A stretch of DNA of 64,000 bases from Shimia sp965227725 (GTDB lineage Bacteria > Pseudomonadota > Alphaproteobacteria > Rhodobacterales > Rhodobacteraceae). This document shows, one piece after another, positions 42,373-51,023 of the stretch. A program made the translations under genes and the position numbers. The notes beneath the pieces are model-generated. The model searched no databases and was not told the DNA's origin. It saw only the letters and a list, made by a program, of their open reading frames with translations. Position 1 is the first letter of the stretch, and each line of letters starts with the position of its first letter. Location of the stretch: contig NZ_CBDDGH010000003.1 in the NCBI RefSeq assembly GCF_965227725.1, positions 310,001 to 374,000 of the forward strand. The letters are read 5' to 3'.

Positions 42373-43515
42373 TTATTGCCCCAAAGCCTGCCCCAGATCA
42401 CCCATCAGATCCTCAGCACTCTCCACCCCAACCGAAATCCGCAGAAGCGTCTCTGGAATGCCGGTGTGAGACTCAATTGTGTGGCGATGCTCCACAAGGC
42501 TCTCCACCCCGCCAAGCGAGGTCGCGCGATGAAACAGCTTCAACTTTCCGGCCACCCCCAGCGCGGTCTCTTTGTCTCCCTTCACAAGGAAAGACATCAA
42601 AAAACCCGCCCCGCCCGGCATCTGCTTTTGCGCCAGCTCATAATGCGGGTGGCTTTCCAACCCCGGAAACAGCACTGCCTCGACCTTGGGGTGATCCTCC
42701 AGAAACCGCGCCACTTTCATCGCGTTCTCCACCATACGTTCCACCCGCACCGAAAGCGTCCGCATCCCGCGCAACAAGAGCCAGGCCTCAAACGGCCCCA
42801 TCACCGCCCCGGCACTGGCGCGGTCATTGGCGATCTCTTCCCAAACCGGCGTCACCGTCTTGGAGACCAGAACCCCGCCCAGCACATCAGAGTGGCCGTT
42901 GATCACCTTGGTGGTCGAATGCATCACAACATCCGCGCCCAGCGCCAAAGGTTTGGACAAAAGCGGTGAGGCCGCCGTGCTGTCCACCGCCAGAAGCGCG
43001 CCGCAACTGTCCGCCGCCTGCTTTGCGGCGGCAATATCCACGACCTTGAGCCAGGGGTTTGAAGGCGTCTCGATCCAGACCAGATGCGCAGGCCCCGCTG
43101 CGCAGGCCGTCTGCAAGGCCGCGCTGTCGCTTGCATCCACCTCAGTGATGGCCACCTGACGGCGCGTGCAGAACTCACGGATCCACTTGGTGGTGCCCCA
43201 ATAGATGCCCGATTGCACAACAACCCGCCCGCCGGTCGGCACCGTGCGAAACAGCGCCGCAATCGCAGCCATGCCGGAGGGGAACAACAAAGCCTCTGCC
43301 CCGCCCTCAAGCTGCGCCAGCACCGCCTCGGCCTGACGCACCACATCATTGTGGGGACGGCTGTAAAGGTTGTTCTCGTTCAGCAGGTTATAATTCTCAT
43401 CCCGCGCATAGGTCGTGGCAGGCTGAATGGGCGGCACCACGCCCCCGCTCTGCATGTCAAGCGCGCCACCGGCCTGTGCGAGCACCGTCTCCGGCTGCAT
43501 ATCTTTGAAATCCAT
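42373..43515 (-). CDS. PLP-dependent trans-sulfuration enzyme (Cys/Met metabolism family)
   Basis: This 380-aa enzyme of the cystathionine gamma-synthase/lyase family shows the substrate-side segment YSRPHNDVV, LFPSGMAAIAALFRTV (phosphate-binding region) and the PLP lysine in HSTTKVINGHSDVLGG. It may act as a cystathionine gamma-lyase, O-acetylhomoserine enzyme or similar; sequence alone does not decide. The ATG at 43515 precedes DFKDMQPETV. It is divergent from rluE, with only 98 bases between. Confidence 0.88.
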   Translation of the reverse strand: MDFKDMQPETVLAQAGGALDMQSGGVVPPIQPATTYARDENYNLLNENNLYSRPHNDVVRQAEAVLAQLEGGAEALLFPSGMAAIAALFRTVPTGGRVVVQSGIYWGTTKWIREFCTRRQVAITEVDASDSAALQTACAAGPAHLVWIETPSNPWLKVVDIAAAKQAADSCGALLAVDSTAASPLLSKPLALGADVVMHSTTKVINGHSDVLGGVLVSKTVTPVWEEIANDRASAGAVMGPFEAWLLLRGMRTLSVRVERMVENAMKVARFLEDHPKVEAVLFPGLESHPHYELAQKQMPGGAGFLMSFLVKGDKETALGVAGKLKLFHRATSLGGVESLVEHRHTIESHTGIPETLLRISVGVESAEDLMGDLGQALGQ

Positions 43516-43613
43516 GATCTTTCTCCCCGCACCTTGGCCAGCTGTCTTGCGCCGCAAAAAAGCGCAGGCAAAGCGAACTTGCAACCCCAACACGGCCCCG
43601 TGTAGGAGAGGCC

Positions 43614-44162
43614 ATGGCCCGCGTGATCCTGTTTAACAAACCGAATGATGTGCTCTCTCAGTTCACCGACAAGGGAACCGAGGGCAGCCCCCGCCGCACT
43701 CTGTCTGATTTTATCGACGTGCCCAAGGTCTACCCCGCCGGACGGCTGGATCGCGACAGCGAAGGCCTCATGGTGCTCACCGATGACGGCAAGCTTCAGG
43801 CCAAGATCAGCAACCCGCGCCACAAGATGGCCAAGACCTATTGGGTGCAGGTCGAGGGCGAACCCGATGAGGCCGCATTGGCCGCGCTGCGCAAGGGGGT
43901 GGAGCTCAAGGACGGTCTCACCCGTCCCGCACAGGCGCAACGCATTGAGGAACCAACAGATCTCTGGCCTCGCACCCCGCCGGTGCGCTTTCGCAAATCG
44001 GTGCCAGACTGCTGGATCGCGCTCACCATCCGCGAGGGCCGCAACCGTCAGGTGCGCCGCATGACCGCCGCCGTAGGCCACCCCACCCTGCGCCTGATCC
44101 GGGCGCAAATCGGGGATTGGTCGCTCAATGGGCTGGAAACCGGAAAATGGCGGGAAATCTAG
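43614..44162 (+). CDS. rluE: 23S rRNA pseudouridine synthase (RluE-type)
   Basis: This 182-aa RsuA/RluE-family enzyme has the catalytic motif AGRLDRDSEGLMVLT (catalytic Asp in GRLDRD) and EGRNRQVRRM in the RNA-binding helix. It has no N-terminal S4 domain, as expected for RluE. It is predicted to convert a uridine of 23S rRNA (U2457 in E. coli numbering for RluE). The start follows TAGGAGAGGCC. Confidence 0.9.
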   Translation: MARVILFNKPNDVLSQFTDKGTEGSPRRTLSDFIDVPKVYPAGRLDRDSEGLMVLTDDGKLQAKISNPRHKMAKTYWVQVEGEPDEAALAALRKGVELKDGLTRPAQAQRIEEPTDLWPRTPPVRFRKSVPDCWIALTIREGRNRQVRRMTAAVGHPTLRLIRAQIGDWSLNGLETGKWREI

Positions 44163-44267
44163 CAATTCAACGCACTTTTCCTGTGGAAAATCACAACATA
44201 TAGTAGACACTAACAAGGCCGCACCGTAAGAGCCGCGGCACTGAAACTTCGAGCAGGGACAAGCGGA

Positions 44268-45077
44268 ATGGCACATATCATCGTTGTCGGAAACGAAAAG
44301 GGCGGCGCGGGCAAATCCACCCTGTCGATGCACATCGCAACCGCTCTGTCGCGCATGGGCCACAAGGTCGGCGCGCTGGATCTGGACCTGCGCCAAAAGA
44401 GCTTTGGCAGCTATGTCGCCAACCGCCAGCGCTTCTCGGAAAAGGCCGGTCTCGAGCTGCCCGGGCCAACCTATCGCGACCTGCCGGAAATTGATCCGGA
44501 CACCCTGCAGCCCGGTGAAAACATCTACGATCAGCGCCTCTCTGCGGCCGTGGCCATGCTGGAGCCTGACAACGATTTTATCCTGATCGACTGCCCGGGC
44601 TCGCACACCCGCCTCAGCCAGGTGGCCCACTCGCTCGCCGACACGCTGGTCACCCCGCTCAACGACAGCTTTGTGGATTTTGACCTGCTGGCCAAAGTGA
44701 ATGAGGATGGCGAGAAAATCCTCGGCCCTTCGGTCTATTCCGAAATGGTCTGGAACGCCCGCCAGCTGCGCGCGCAGGCGGGGCTGAAGCCCATCGACTG
44801 GATTGTCATGCGCAACCGCATGGGCGCCCAGCAGATGGTCAACAAGGAAAAAATGGGCAAGGCACTGGACCGTCTGGCCAAGCGCATCGGCTTCCGCGTC
44901 GCACCGGGCTTTAACGAGCGTGTGGTGTTCCGGGAGCTCTTCCCGCGTGGCTTGACCCTGCTCGATCTGCGCGACATCGGGGTGAAGCAACTCAACATCT
45001 CAAACGTCGCCGCCCGTCAGGAACTGCGGGACCTGATCAAGGCGCTGAACTTGCCCGGCGTCACCATCGACTTCTAA
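44268..45077 (+). CDS. mipZ: division plane positioning ATPase MipZ
   Basis: This 269-aa ParA/MinD-type ATPase has the deviant Walker A EKGGAGKST (signature lysine 11, catalytic lysine 16) and the DLDLRQKSFGSYV segment specific to MipZ. FILIDCPGSHTRLSQVAHSL carries the Walker B-like part. In Caulobacter MipZ forms a gradient from the cell poles that restricts FtsZ to mid-cell. The exosortase gene follows after only 6 bases, so both may share one transcript. Confidence 0.92.
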   Translation: MAHIIVVGNEKGGAGKSTLSMHIATALSRMGHKVGALDLDLRQKSFGSYVANRQRFSEKAGLELPGPTYRDLPEIDPDTLQPGENIYDQRLSAAVAMLEPDNDFILIDCPGSHTRLSQVAHSLADTLVTPLNDSFVDFDLLAKVNEDGEKILGPSVYSEMVWNARQLRAQAGLKPIDWIVMRNRMGAQQMVNKEKMGKALDRLAKRIGFRVAPGFNERVVFRELFPRGLTLLDLRDIGVKQLNISNVAARQELRDLIKALNLPGVTIDF

Positions 45078-45083
45078 ATCTAC

Positions 45084-46676
45084 ATGACCGGCCCGGATAT
45101 CGCAGACAACACCGGGCCGTCGCGCCCATCTCGGCTGATGACCATCGCCGCCCTCGCGGTGGCGGAACTTTTTCTGGTCATTCTCGCCTATCAGGTCTTC
45201 GCCTCCATCGAGTGCCGCCTGACCGAGATCGAAAGCGCCTGCCGCGCTCTGCGCTCCATGACCGCCCGCGGCCTGTCAATCATCACCGTCTTGGCGCTCT
45301 ATTTCTGGCTCAGGCCGACCGCCTATCGTGCCTTGGCAGGTGCGGCACGCACCACACCCGGCCGGCCCTCCTGGCTGTGGGCGCATCTTGCAGGCCTCAT
45401 CCTGATCTTTGCGCCGCTGCCGCTGTTTGGCGCCGCCGAAATCAGCCGCGCCTTCACCCCTACATTGCTGTTTTTGAGCCTCGGCAGCCTGCTCACCATC
45501 CTTGGTGCAGTCTTCTGGGTTACGCCCCTTCACAGCTGGCGCAGCTGGATCCGAGGCGACAGCTACCTGCTGCCCCTCGCGCTGCTGCTCGGCTTTCTGG
45601 TCCCTGACCTCGCCAATCTGATCCGCCCCGCATGGGAGTGGTCCTCCCTCAGCAGCCTCACCTTCTTTCTGGTCTTTCTCAGCCTGATCGCTTTCGGCTT
45701 TGAGGTCAGTGTCGACCCGCCCACCTATGTGATCGGCATCGAGGATTTCTTTGTCCAGATCGCCAGCCAGTGCTCTGGCGTCGAAGGCATTGCGCTGATC
45801 ACCATCTTCATGGGGTTCTATGCGCTCCTGATGCGCCCGGATCTGCGCCAGCGCCGCTTCTGGCTGATCCTCTATCCGCTCGCCGTGCTGACAAGCTGGC
45901 TGTTTAACATCCTGCGAATTGCGGTTCTCATCATCATCGGCGCACGGGTGTCCCCGGAGCACGCCCTCAACGGGTTTCATTCCTACGCCGGCTGGCTGAT
46001 GTTCACCGCGCTGGCCCTCTGCGTGGTGATCGTCGCGCACCGCGCCCGTCGGTTGCACCGCACCCCCCGCCCGCAGATCTCTCGCAGCGCCATGCGCAGC
46101 GATACATTGGCCGCGCGCATTGTGCCCTTTATCGTGATGATGCTCTCAGGCGTGATAGCCTCTGCCTTCTGGCCAAACCCCTCTGACGGCTATCCCCTGC
46201 GTGCGCTGCTGATGGGCGCGGTGCTGCTTTATTTTTGGCCCGCGCTGCGAAACTGGCACGCCCTGCCCTCAGGCGCTTCCATCACAACCGGTCTGGCGAT
46301 TGGCCTCCTCTGGGTGCTCACCGCCGCCCCTGCGCCGGTATCCGAAGGATCGGCCCCCGGTGTCTTCTGGATCGGCCTGCGCCTTCTGGGCACAATCCTT
46401 CTGGTGCCGGTGATCGAAGAGCTGTTCTTTCGCGGCTATGTGCTGCGCCGCCTCAGGCAAGACGGTCTGCTCTGGGCGATCCTCGCCATTGCGGTCTCCA
46501 GCCTGCTCTTTGGCCTGCTGCATGATCGCTTCTTTGCGGGTGTTCTTGCGGGCGTTGCCTTTGGCGCGCTTTATCTGCACCGCAACCGGCTCGCCGATCC
46601 CATCGCCGCACATATCATCGCCAATGCGGTGATCGCAGCAGCGGCCCTTTTAACCGGAAAATGGGCGCTCATTTGA
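45084..46676 (+). CDS. xrtE: exosortase E fused to CAAX-type protease (VPEID-CTERM system)
   Basis: This 530-aa multi-spanning membrane protein has an N-terminal exosortase half carrying the cysteine-arginine-histidine triad: C230 in ASQCSGVEG, R279 in FNILRIAVL, H299 in GFHSYAGW. The C-terminal half (about residues 345-530) is a CAAX/Abi-type membrane protease with EELFFRGYV (E445, E446, R450), H480 and the late HIIANA (H510, N514). Exosortases recognise PEP-CTERM-like sorting signals and cut or transfer them; exosortase E targets VPEID-CTERM proteins, one of which is encoded convergently 39 bases away. All catalytic residues are intact. Confidence 0.95.
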   Translation: MTGPDIADNTGPSRPSRLMTIAALAVAELFLVILAYQVFASIECRLTEIESACRALRSMTARGLSIITVLALYFWLRPTAYRALAGAARTTPGRPSWLWAHLAGLILIFAPLPLFGAAEISRAFTPTLLFLSLGSLLTILGAVFWVTPLHSWRSWIRGDSYLLPLALLLGFLVPDLANLIRPAWEWSSLSSLTFFLVFLSLIAFGFEVSVDPPTYVIGIEDFFVQIASQCSGVEGIALITIFMGFYALLMRPDLRQRRFWLILYPLAVLTSWLFNILRIAVLIIIGARVSPEHALNGFHSYAGWLMFTALALCVVIVAHRARRLHRTPRPQISRSAMRSDTLAARIVPFIVMMLSGVIASAFWPNPSDGYPLRALLMGAVLLYFWPALRNWHALPSGASITTGLAIGLLWVLTAAPAPVSEGSAPGVFWIGLRLLGTILLVPVIEELFFRGYVLRRLRQDGLLWAILAIAVSSLLFGLLHDRFFAGVLAGVAFGALYLHRNRLADPIAAHIIANAVIAAAALLTGKWALI

Positions 46677-46684
46677 GCGCCCAT
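46661..46684 (-). terminator. hairpin overlapping the xrtE stop; terminator for the VPEID-CTERM gene
   Basis: ATGGGCGCTC-ATTT-GAGCGCCCAT is a perfect 10-bp hairpin spanning the xrtE stop codon. On the minus strand it is followed by TTTCC and lies 32 bases after the VPEID-CTERM stop, so it fits best as that gene's terminator, while also structuring the end of the xrtE mRNA. Confidence 0.6.
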
Positions 46685-46715
46685 CATCCCCAGTCTGCAC
46701 CACAATCTGGAAGGC

Positions 46716-47003
46716 TTAGCCTTCTTTATGACGATTGCGACGGCGCAGCTCCCATGCCAGTGCCAGGGTTGCCATAACGGCGGCAACCGCCAATAGTCCG
46801 GCTCCAGCATCAATTTCCGGCACTGCGTTGGTGGTCCCACCGGTGTGGCCTGTGCCACCGCCGTGGCCACCCCAGTTCCAATTCCAGTTCCACCACCACC
46901 AGCCACGCCAGCCAGAGTGGCTTTGCGCAATAGCTGCCGGAGCGCTCGCGGCCATCACACCTGCAGCCAAAGCCGCAGTTTTTAGTCCGTGAAAAAGTCC
47001 CAT
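46716..47003 (-). CDS. VPEID-CTERM sorting-signal protein, Trp-rich
   Basis: This 95-aa secreted protein is the likely substrate of exosortase E. A signal peptide covers about residues 1-26, followed by a tryptophan/asparagine run (SHSGWRGWWWWNWNWNW, residues 28-44; eight Trp in residues 32-44) and a Gly/His-rich stretch (GGHGGGTGHTGG). The sorting signal is VPEID (61-65), then a hydrophobic helix (66-84) and the basic tail RRRNRHKEG. The ATG at 47003 matches the signal peptide; a frame extension to 47066 is not used. It is convergent with xrtE. Confidence 0.92.
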   Translation of the reverse strand: MGLFHGLKTAALAAGVMAASAPAAIAQSHSGWRGWWWWNWNWNWGGHGGGTGHTGGTTNAVPEIDAGAGLLAVAAVMATLALAWELRRRNRHKEG

Positions 47004-47223
47004 TCCAACCTCGAGCGTCATCCATCGTGCCTGAAAAATCTGCCATAGCGCCCCAAGTCGTTTCAAGAAATTTACGTCAAATTAACCATAAATAACTGCC
47101 ACTTGCGGATCGACTGTTTGCATTGCGAAAACAATGCGCGACGCGCGATCCAACTGTCGCAGCTTTCGCCGCAATACGCACAACGATGCGAATCAAATCG
47201 GGTCCGAATCGCGCCTCTGCGCC

Positions 47224-47655
47224 CTATTTGGCAAGCTTGCTCAGCAGCTCTTTGAGCTGGGTCACCTCCGTTGCACTCAGCTTGCTTTGCAACGCCGCCT
47301 CATATTTTGCGGCCACATCGCGCAGGTCCTCATAGGCTTTGCACCCCGCCGCTGTCAGCTCCAGCCATTCCACGCGGCGGTCCTCTTCGCTGCGCGCCCG
47401 CCGCACAAAGCGCCGTTCCGAAAGCCGCTGCACCGCGCGGCTGACCTTGGTTTTGTGGATCTTGGCACGCCCGCCAATCTCTGTGGCCGTCATCTGCCCG
47501 AAGATCCCAAGGTGAAACAGCACCCGCCATTCGCTGCGCAACATGCCATAGCGGTCTTTGTAGACCTTCTGAAACCCAAGGCTGCTTTCCTCTGCCGCCT
47601 GATTGAGCAGATAGGGCAGAAAACTCTGCAAATCGAAGGGGTCTTTTTCTGACAT
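47224..47655 (-). CDS. MarR-family transcriptional regulator of the homogentisate cluster
   Basis: This 143-aa MarR-type winged HTH has the recognition region TATEIGGRAKIHKTKVSRAV (about residues 57-76) and the wing RSEEDRRVEWLELT. It is divergent from hmgA, so it most likely represses the cluster until homogentisate or a related aromatic is present. A candidate operator lies in the 77-base divergent region. Confidence 0.87.
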   Translation of the reverse strand: MSEKDPFDLQSFLPYLLNQAAEESSLGFQKVYKDRYGMLRSEWRVLFHLGIFGQMTATEIGGRAKIHKTKVSRAVQRLSERRFVRRARSEEDRRVEWLELTAAGCKAYEDLRDVAAKYEAALQSKLSATEVTQLKELLSKLAK

Positions 47656-47678
47656 TTTGCGCGCTCCTTTGGCTTGTT

Positions 47679-47694
47679 AGTTACAAAACCAACT
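47679..47694. promoter_or_regulatory. candidate MarR operator between marR and hmgA
   Basis: AGTT-acaaaacc-AACT is an inverted repeat in the AT-rich divergent region, 24 bases from the marR ATG. The spacing suits a MarR dimer; the match is short. Confidence 0.35.
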
Positions 47695-47732
47695 TTTACT
47701 TTTGCAACAAATATTGTCACAGGAGCGTTGAG

Positions 47733-49088
47733 ATGACCAAACACATGGTCCCGACCCGCATGCAAAAAGCCCCTTCGCTGACCGGCCCGCACGAAGGCTA
47801 CATGCCCGGCTTTGGCAACGACTTTGAAACCGAGGCTCTGCCGGGCGCACTGCCTCAAGGCATGAACAGCCCACAGAAGTGCAACTATGGCCTTTATGGC
47901 GAACAGCTCTCCGGCACCGCCTTCACCGCTGAAACGGTTGAGCGCACATGGTGCTACCGCATCCGCCCGTCTGTGAAACACAGTCATCGCTACACAAAGA
48001 TTGATGTGCCCTATTGGCAATCCGCCCCCAATGTGGATCCGGATGTCCTCTCACTGGGCCAATACCGCTGGGATCCGGTGCCCCACACCGACGCACCGCT
48101 GACATGGATCACCGGCATGCGCACCATGACCACCGCCGGGGATGTGAACACACAGGTCGGCATGGCCAGCCACATCTATCTGGTGAACACCTCCATGGAG
48201 GACGATTATTTCTTCTCCGCCGATTCAGAGCTGCTGGTGGTGCCTCAGGAAGGCGTGCTGCGCTTTTCCACGGAACTCGGCATCATTGATCTGGAACCCA
48301 AAGAGATCGCCATTCTGCCCCGCGGCCTTCTTTATCGCGTGGAAGTGCTCGAAGGCCCGGCGCGCGGCTTTGTCTGCGAAAACTACGGCCAGAAATTCGA
48401 GCTGCCCGGCCGTGGCCCCATCGGCGCCAACTGCATGGCCAACCCGCGCGACTTCAAAGCGCCGGTGGCCGCCTTTGAAGACCGCGACGCGCCTTCCACC
48501 GTGACCATCAAATGGTGTGGCCAGTTTCACCGCACAGAGATCGGCCACAGCCCTCTCGATGTGGTCGCCTGGCACGGCAACTACGCACCGGTGAAATACG
48601 ACCTGCGTACATACTGTCCGGTTGGCGCGATCCTGTTTGACCACCCCGATCCCTCGATCTTCACCGTGCTCACCGCCCCCTCCGGCGTGCCCGGCACCGC
48701 CAATATCGACTTTGTGCTCTTCCGCGAGCGCTGGATGGTGGCCGAAGACACCTTCCGCCCGCCCTGGTATCACAAGAACATCATGTCAGAGCTGATGGGC
48801 AATATTTACGGCCAATATGACGCCAAGCCTCAAGGCTTCATTCCCGGCGGCATGAGCCTGCACAATATGATGATCCCCCACGGCCCGGACAAAAACGCCT
48901 TTGAGGGGGCCTCCAACGCCGATCTGAAAGCCGAAAAACTCGACAACACAATGTCCTTCATGTTTGAGACCCGCTTCCCGCAGCACCTCACCGCCTTTGC
49001 CGGACAGGAGGCCCCGCTGCAGGACGATTACATCGATTGCTGGTCCGACATCGAAAAGAAGTTTGACGGCACCCCCGGCAAGAAATGA
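47733..49088 (+). CDS. hmgA: homogentisate 1,2-dioxygenase
   Basis: This 451-aa iron dioxygenase opens the ring of homogentisate to maleylacetoacetate. Family signatures include YMPGFGNDFETEALPGALP at the start, CENYGQKFELPGRGPIGANC (about residues 211-230), and iron-ligand histidines and glutamate in the PPWYHKNIMSEL region (about 342-353). The length matches the family. AGGAG lies 8 bases before the ATG. It is the first gene of the cluster. Confidence 0.97.
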   Translation: MTKHMVPTRMQKAPSLTGPHEGYMPGFGNDFETEALPGALPQGMNSPQKCNYGLYGEQLSGTAFTAETVERTWCYRIRPSVKHSHRYTKIDVPYWQSAPNVDPDVLSLGQYRWDPVPHTDAPLTWITGMRTMTTAGDVNTQVGMASHIYLVNTSMEDDYFFSADSELLVVPQEGVLRFSTELGIIDLEPKEIAILPRGLLYRVEVLEGPARGFVCENYGQKFELPGRGPIGANCMANPRDFKAPVAAFEDRDAPSTVTIKWCGQFHRTEIGHSPLDVVAWHGNYAPVKYDLRTYCPVGAILFDHPDPSIFTVLTAPSGVPGTANIDFVLFRERWMVAEDTFRPPWYHKNIMSELMGNIYGQYDAKPQGFIPGGMSLHNMMIPHGPDKNAFEGASNADLKAEKLDNTMSFMFETRFPQHLTAFAGQEAPLQDDYIDCWSDIEKKFDGTPGKK

Positions 49089-49110
49089 GGCCCCAATAAT
49101 AAACCTGGGT

Positions 49111-49167
49111 AAGGGGGCCAGCCCCCTCGCTTGCCAAAGGCAAGCCCACCCCCGGGATATTTTGTGA
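49111..49167 (-). repeat. dispersed AAATATCC-type intergenic repeat, copy C (inverted)
   Basis: Read on the minus strand, the element has the head AAAATATCCCGGGGGTGG, hairpin GCTTGCC-TTT-GGCAAGC (49129-49145) and hairpin GGGGGC-TG-GCCCCC (49113-49126). It is the best-preserved copy in the window. It fills the hmgA-fahA spacer. Confidence 0.75.
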
Positions 49168-49209
49168 ATGAGAAACCCCAGCCGGCGTGCTGAAACAAAA
49201 GGAACTGCA

Positions 49210-50484
49210 ATGCCTTTGCTGAGATCATGGGTGGAGAGCGCCAACACTCCGGACGGCCCATTCCCACTGAACAATCTGCCTTACGGGGTGTTTTCCGTTG
49301 ACGACGGCGATCTGCGCTGCGGCACCGCCATCGGGGACCGGATCATTGACCTCACCGGGCTTGAGGCCGCAGGCACCCTGCGCGCGGACCCGGATGCGGA
49401 TGTGCTGGACGCGCCTTATTGGAACGACTTTATGGAGCTTGGGGCAGAGGTCTGGGCCCGCTACCGCGCGGCCCTTCAGGCGCTGCTGGCAGAAAGCGCG
49501 GATGAGGCCACGCAGGATGCTTTGACCTTCTATTCCGTGCCGCTCTCTGCCGCGACGCTTCACATGCCGTTCAAAGTGTCAGAATACACCGATTTTTATG
49601 CCGGCAGGCACCACGCACAGAATGTCGGCACCATGTTCCGGGGCCCTGAGAACGCGCTGCCGCCCAACTGGCTGCACATCCCGATCGGCTACAACGGGCG
49701 CGCCTCCTCGGTTGTGGTCTCCGGCACCGACATCCGCCGCCCCTGGGGTCAGCTCAAATCGCCGGACCATGACGTCCCCGCCTTCCTGCCCTCCCGCCGC
49801 TTTGACATCGAGCTTGAGATGGGCGCCATTGTCGGGCAGCCCTCCAAACGGCCCGTGACCGTGCAGGAAGCGGACGACATGATCTTTGGCTATGTGCTGC
49901 TCAACGACTGGTCCGCGCGCGACATCCAGGCCTGGGAATATCAGCCGCTTGGCCCGTTTCAAGCCAAGGCCACGGCCACCTCGATCTCCCCCTGGATCGT
50001 CACCAAAGCCGCACTTGATCCCTTCCGCACCAACACGCCCGCGCGTGATTTTGAGCTGCTTGACCACCTCAAAGACGCGGGCCCCATGCTTTATGACATT
50101 GATCTCAGCATCAGCATGGCACCGGAGGGGCAGACACCAACCACCATTGCGCGCACCAACTATGACCAGATGTATTACTCCGCTGCCCAGCAGCTTGCCC
50201 ATCACACCACCTCCGGCTGCCCGATGAATGTGGGCGATCTGCTTGGCTCCGGCACAATTTCAGGCCCCACAAAGCCTGAGCGCGGCAGCCTTCTGGAACT
50301 CAGCTGGGGCGGCAAAGAACCTCTGACGCTTGAGAGCGGCGAAACCCGCACCTTCATCGAGGATGGCGACACGCTGACCCTGCAGGGCGCGGCGCGGGGC
50401 GACGGCTACACCATCGGCTTTGGCGAGTGCACCGGCACCGTTCTGGCCGCATCAGACGATCCTTTCGCAGGAGACCTCGCATGA
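49210..50484 (+). CDS. fahA: fumarylacetoacetase
   Basis: This 424-aa enzyme cleaves fumarylacetoacetate to fumarate and acetoacetate. It has the N-terminal SH3-like part and the catalytic domain, including YTDFYAGRHHAQNVGTMFRG, DIELEMGAIVG and NDWSARDIQAWEYQPLGPFQ with the metal- and acid-binding residues. The ATG at 49210 follows AAGGA. Its stop overlaps the next gene (ATGA), and the chain continues to maiA. Confidence 0.96.
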   Translation: MPLLRSWVESANTPDGPFPLNNLPYGVFSVDDGDLRCGTAIGDRIIDLTGLEAAGTLRADPDADVLDAPYWNDFMELGAEVWARYRAALQALLAESADEATQDALTFYSVPLSAATLHMPFKVSEYTDFYAGRHHAQNVGTMFRGPENALPPNWLHIPIGYNGRASSVVVSGTDIRRPWGQLKSPDHDVPAFLPSRRFDIELEMGAIVGQPSKRPVTVQEADDMIFGYVLLNDWSARDIQAWEYQPLGPFQAKATATSISPWIVTKAALDPFRTNTPARDFELLDHLKDAGPMLYDIDLSISMAPEGQTPTTIARTNYDQMYYSAAQQLAHHTTSGCPMNVGDLLGSGTISGPTKPERGSLLELSWGGKEPLTLESGETRTFIEDGDTLTLQGAARGDGYTIGFGECTGTVLAASDDPFAGDLA

Positions 50485-51023
50485 GCCAGCCCCGCTATCT
50501 CGGCTATATCGCCATGAGCCTTGATGGGTTCATCGCCAGGCCAGATGGCGGTATTGACTGGCTTGACCCATTCAACAGCGCACTGGCTGAAGGAGGGGAT
50601 GACGGCGGCTACAACGCTTTCATCGCCCCCGTTGACGCCGTTCTGATGGGCCGCAGCACCTATCAGCAGGTGATGCGCTGGGGCTGGCCCTATGAGACGC
50701 GCGCGGGCTATGTGCTGACGCGACAGGACGACTTTACCGGTGACCATGTCACGGCCGCCGGCGACATAGACACCCTGCGCACCGCCATCGCGGCCAACGG
50801 CCACAAAACCATCTGGGTCATGGGCGGGGGCGAAACCCAGCGCGCCGCGCTCGATGCGGGCATGTTTGACGCGATCACCCTGTTTGTGATGCCCACCCTT
50901 CTGGGCGCTGGCCTGCCGTGTTTTGCGCCCGGTGCCCAGCGCGATCTGGATCTGACCCAGATCACCCAGAAACCTGAGGGCATTGTGCAACTCGACTACA
51001 AATTTAAGGAGCAGACCCAATGA
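50481..51023 (+). CDS. dihydrofolate-reductase-fold protein (RibD C-terminal type)
   Basis: This 180-aa protein is of the DHFR-like family and begins RYLGYIAMSLDGFIARPDGG, the usual opening. It also has MGRSTYQQVM and WVMGGGETQRAALDAG, the NADPH-binding segment. It is not a true folate reductase: the family reduces varied small molecules. A role in aromatic catabolism is inferred only from its place between fahA and the MBL gene, which it overlaps. Confidence 0.86.
   Translation: MSQPRYLGYIAMSLDGFIARPDGGIDWLDPFNSALAEGGDDGGYNAFIAPVDAVLMGRSTYQQVMRWGWPYETRAGYVLTRQDDFTGDHVTAAGDIDTLRTAIAANGHKTIWVMGGGETQRAALDAGMFDAITLFVMPTLLGAGLPCFAPGAQRDLDLTQITQKPEGIVQLDYKFKEQTQ

Noticed and set aside
43516..43613. 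Possible SAM-II riboswitch upstream of the PLP trans-sulfuration gene
   Set aside because: The 98-base divergent spacer was read on the minus strand for the SAM-II core and pseudoknot; neither was found.
43380..44990. Antisense open frame across rluE and mipZ (536 aa)
   Set aside because: It crosses two real genes and the divergent start region of the PLP enzyme, and shows no recognisable domain.
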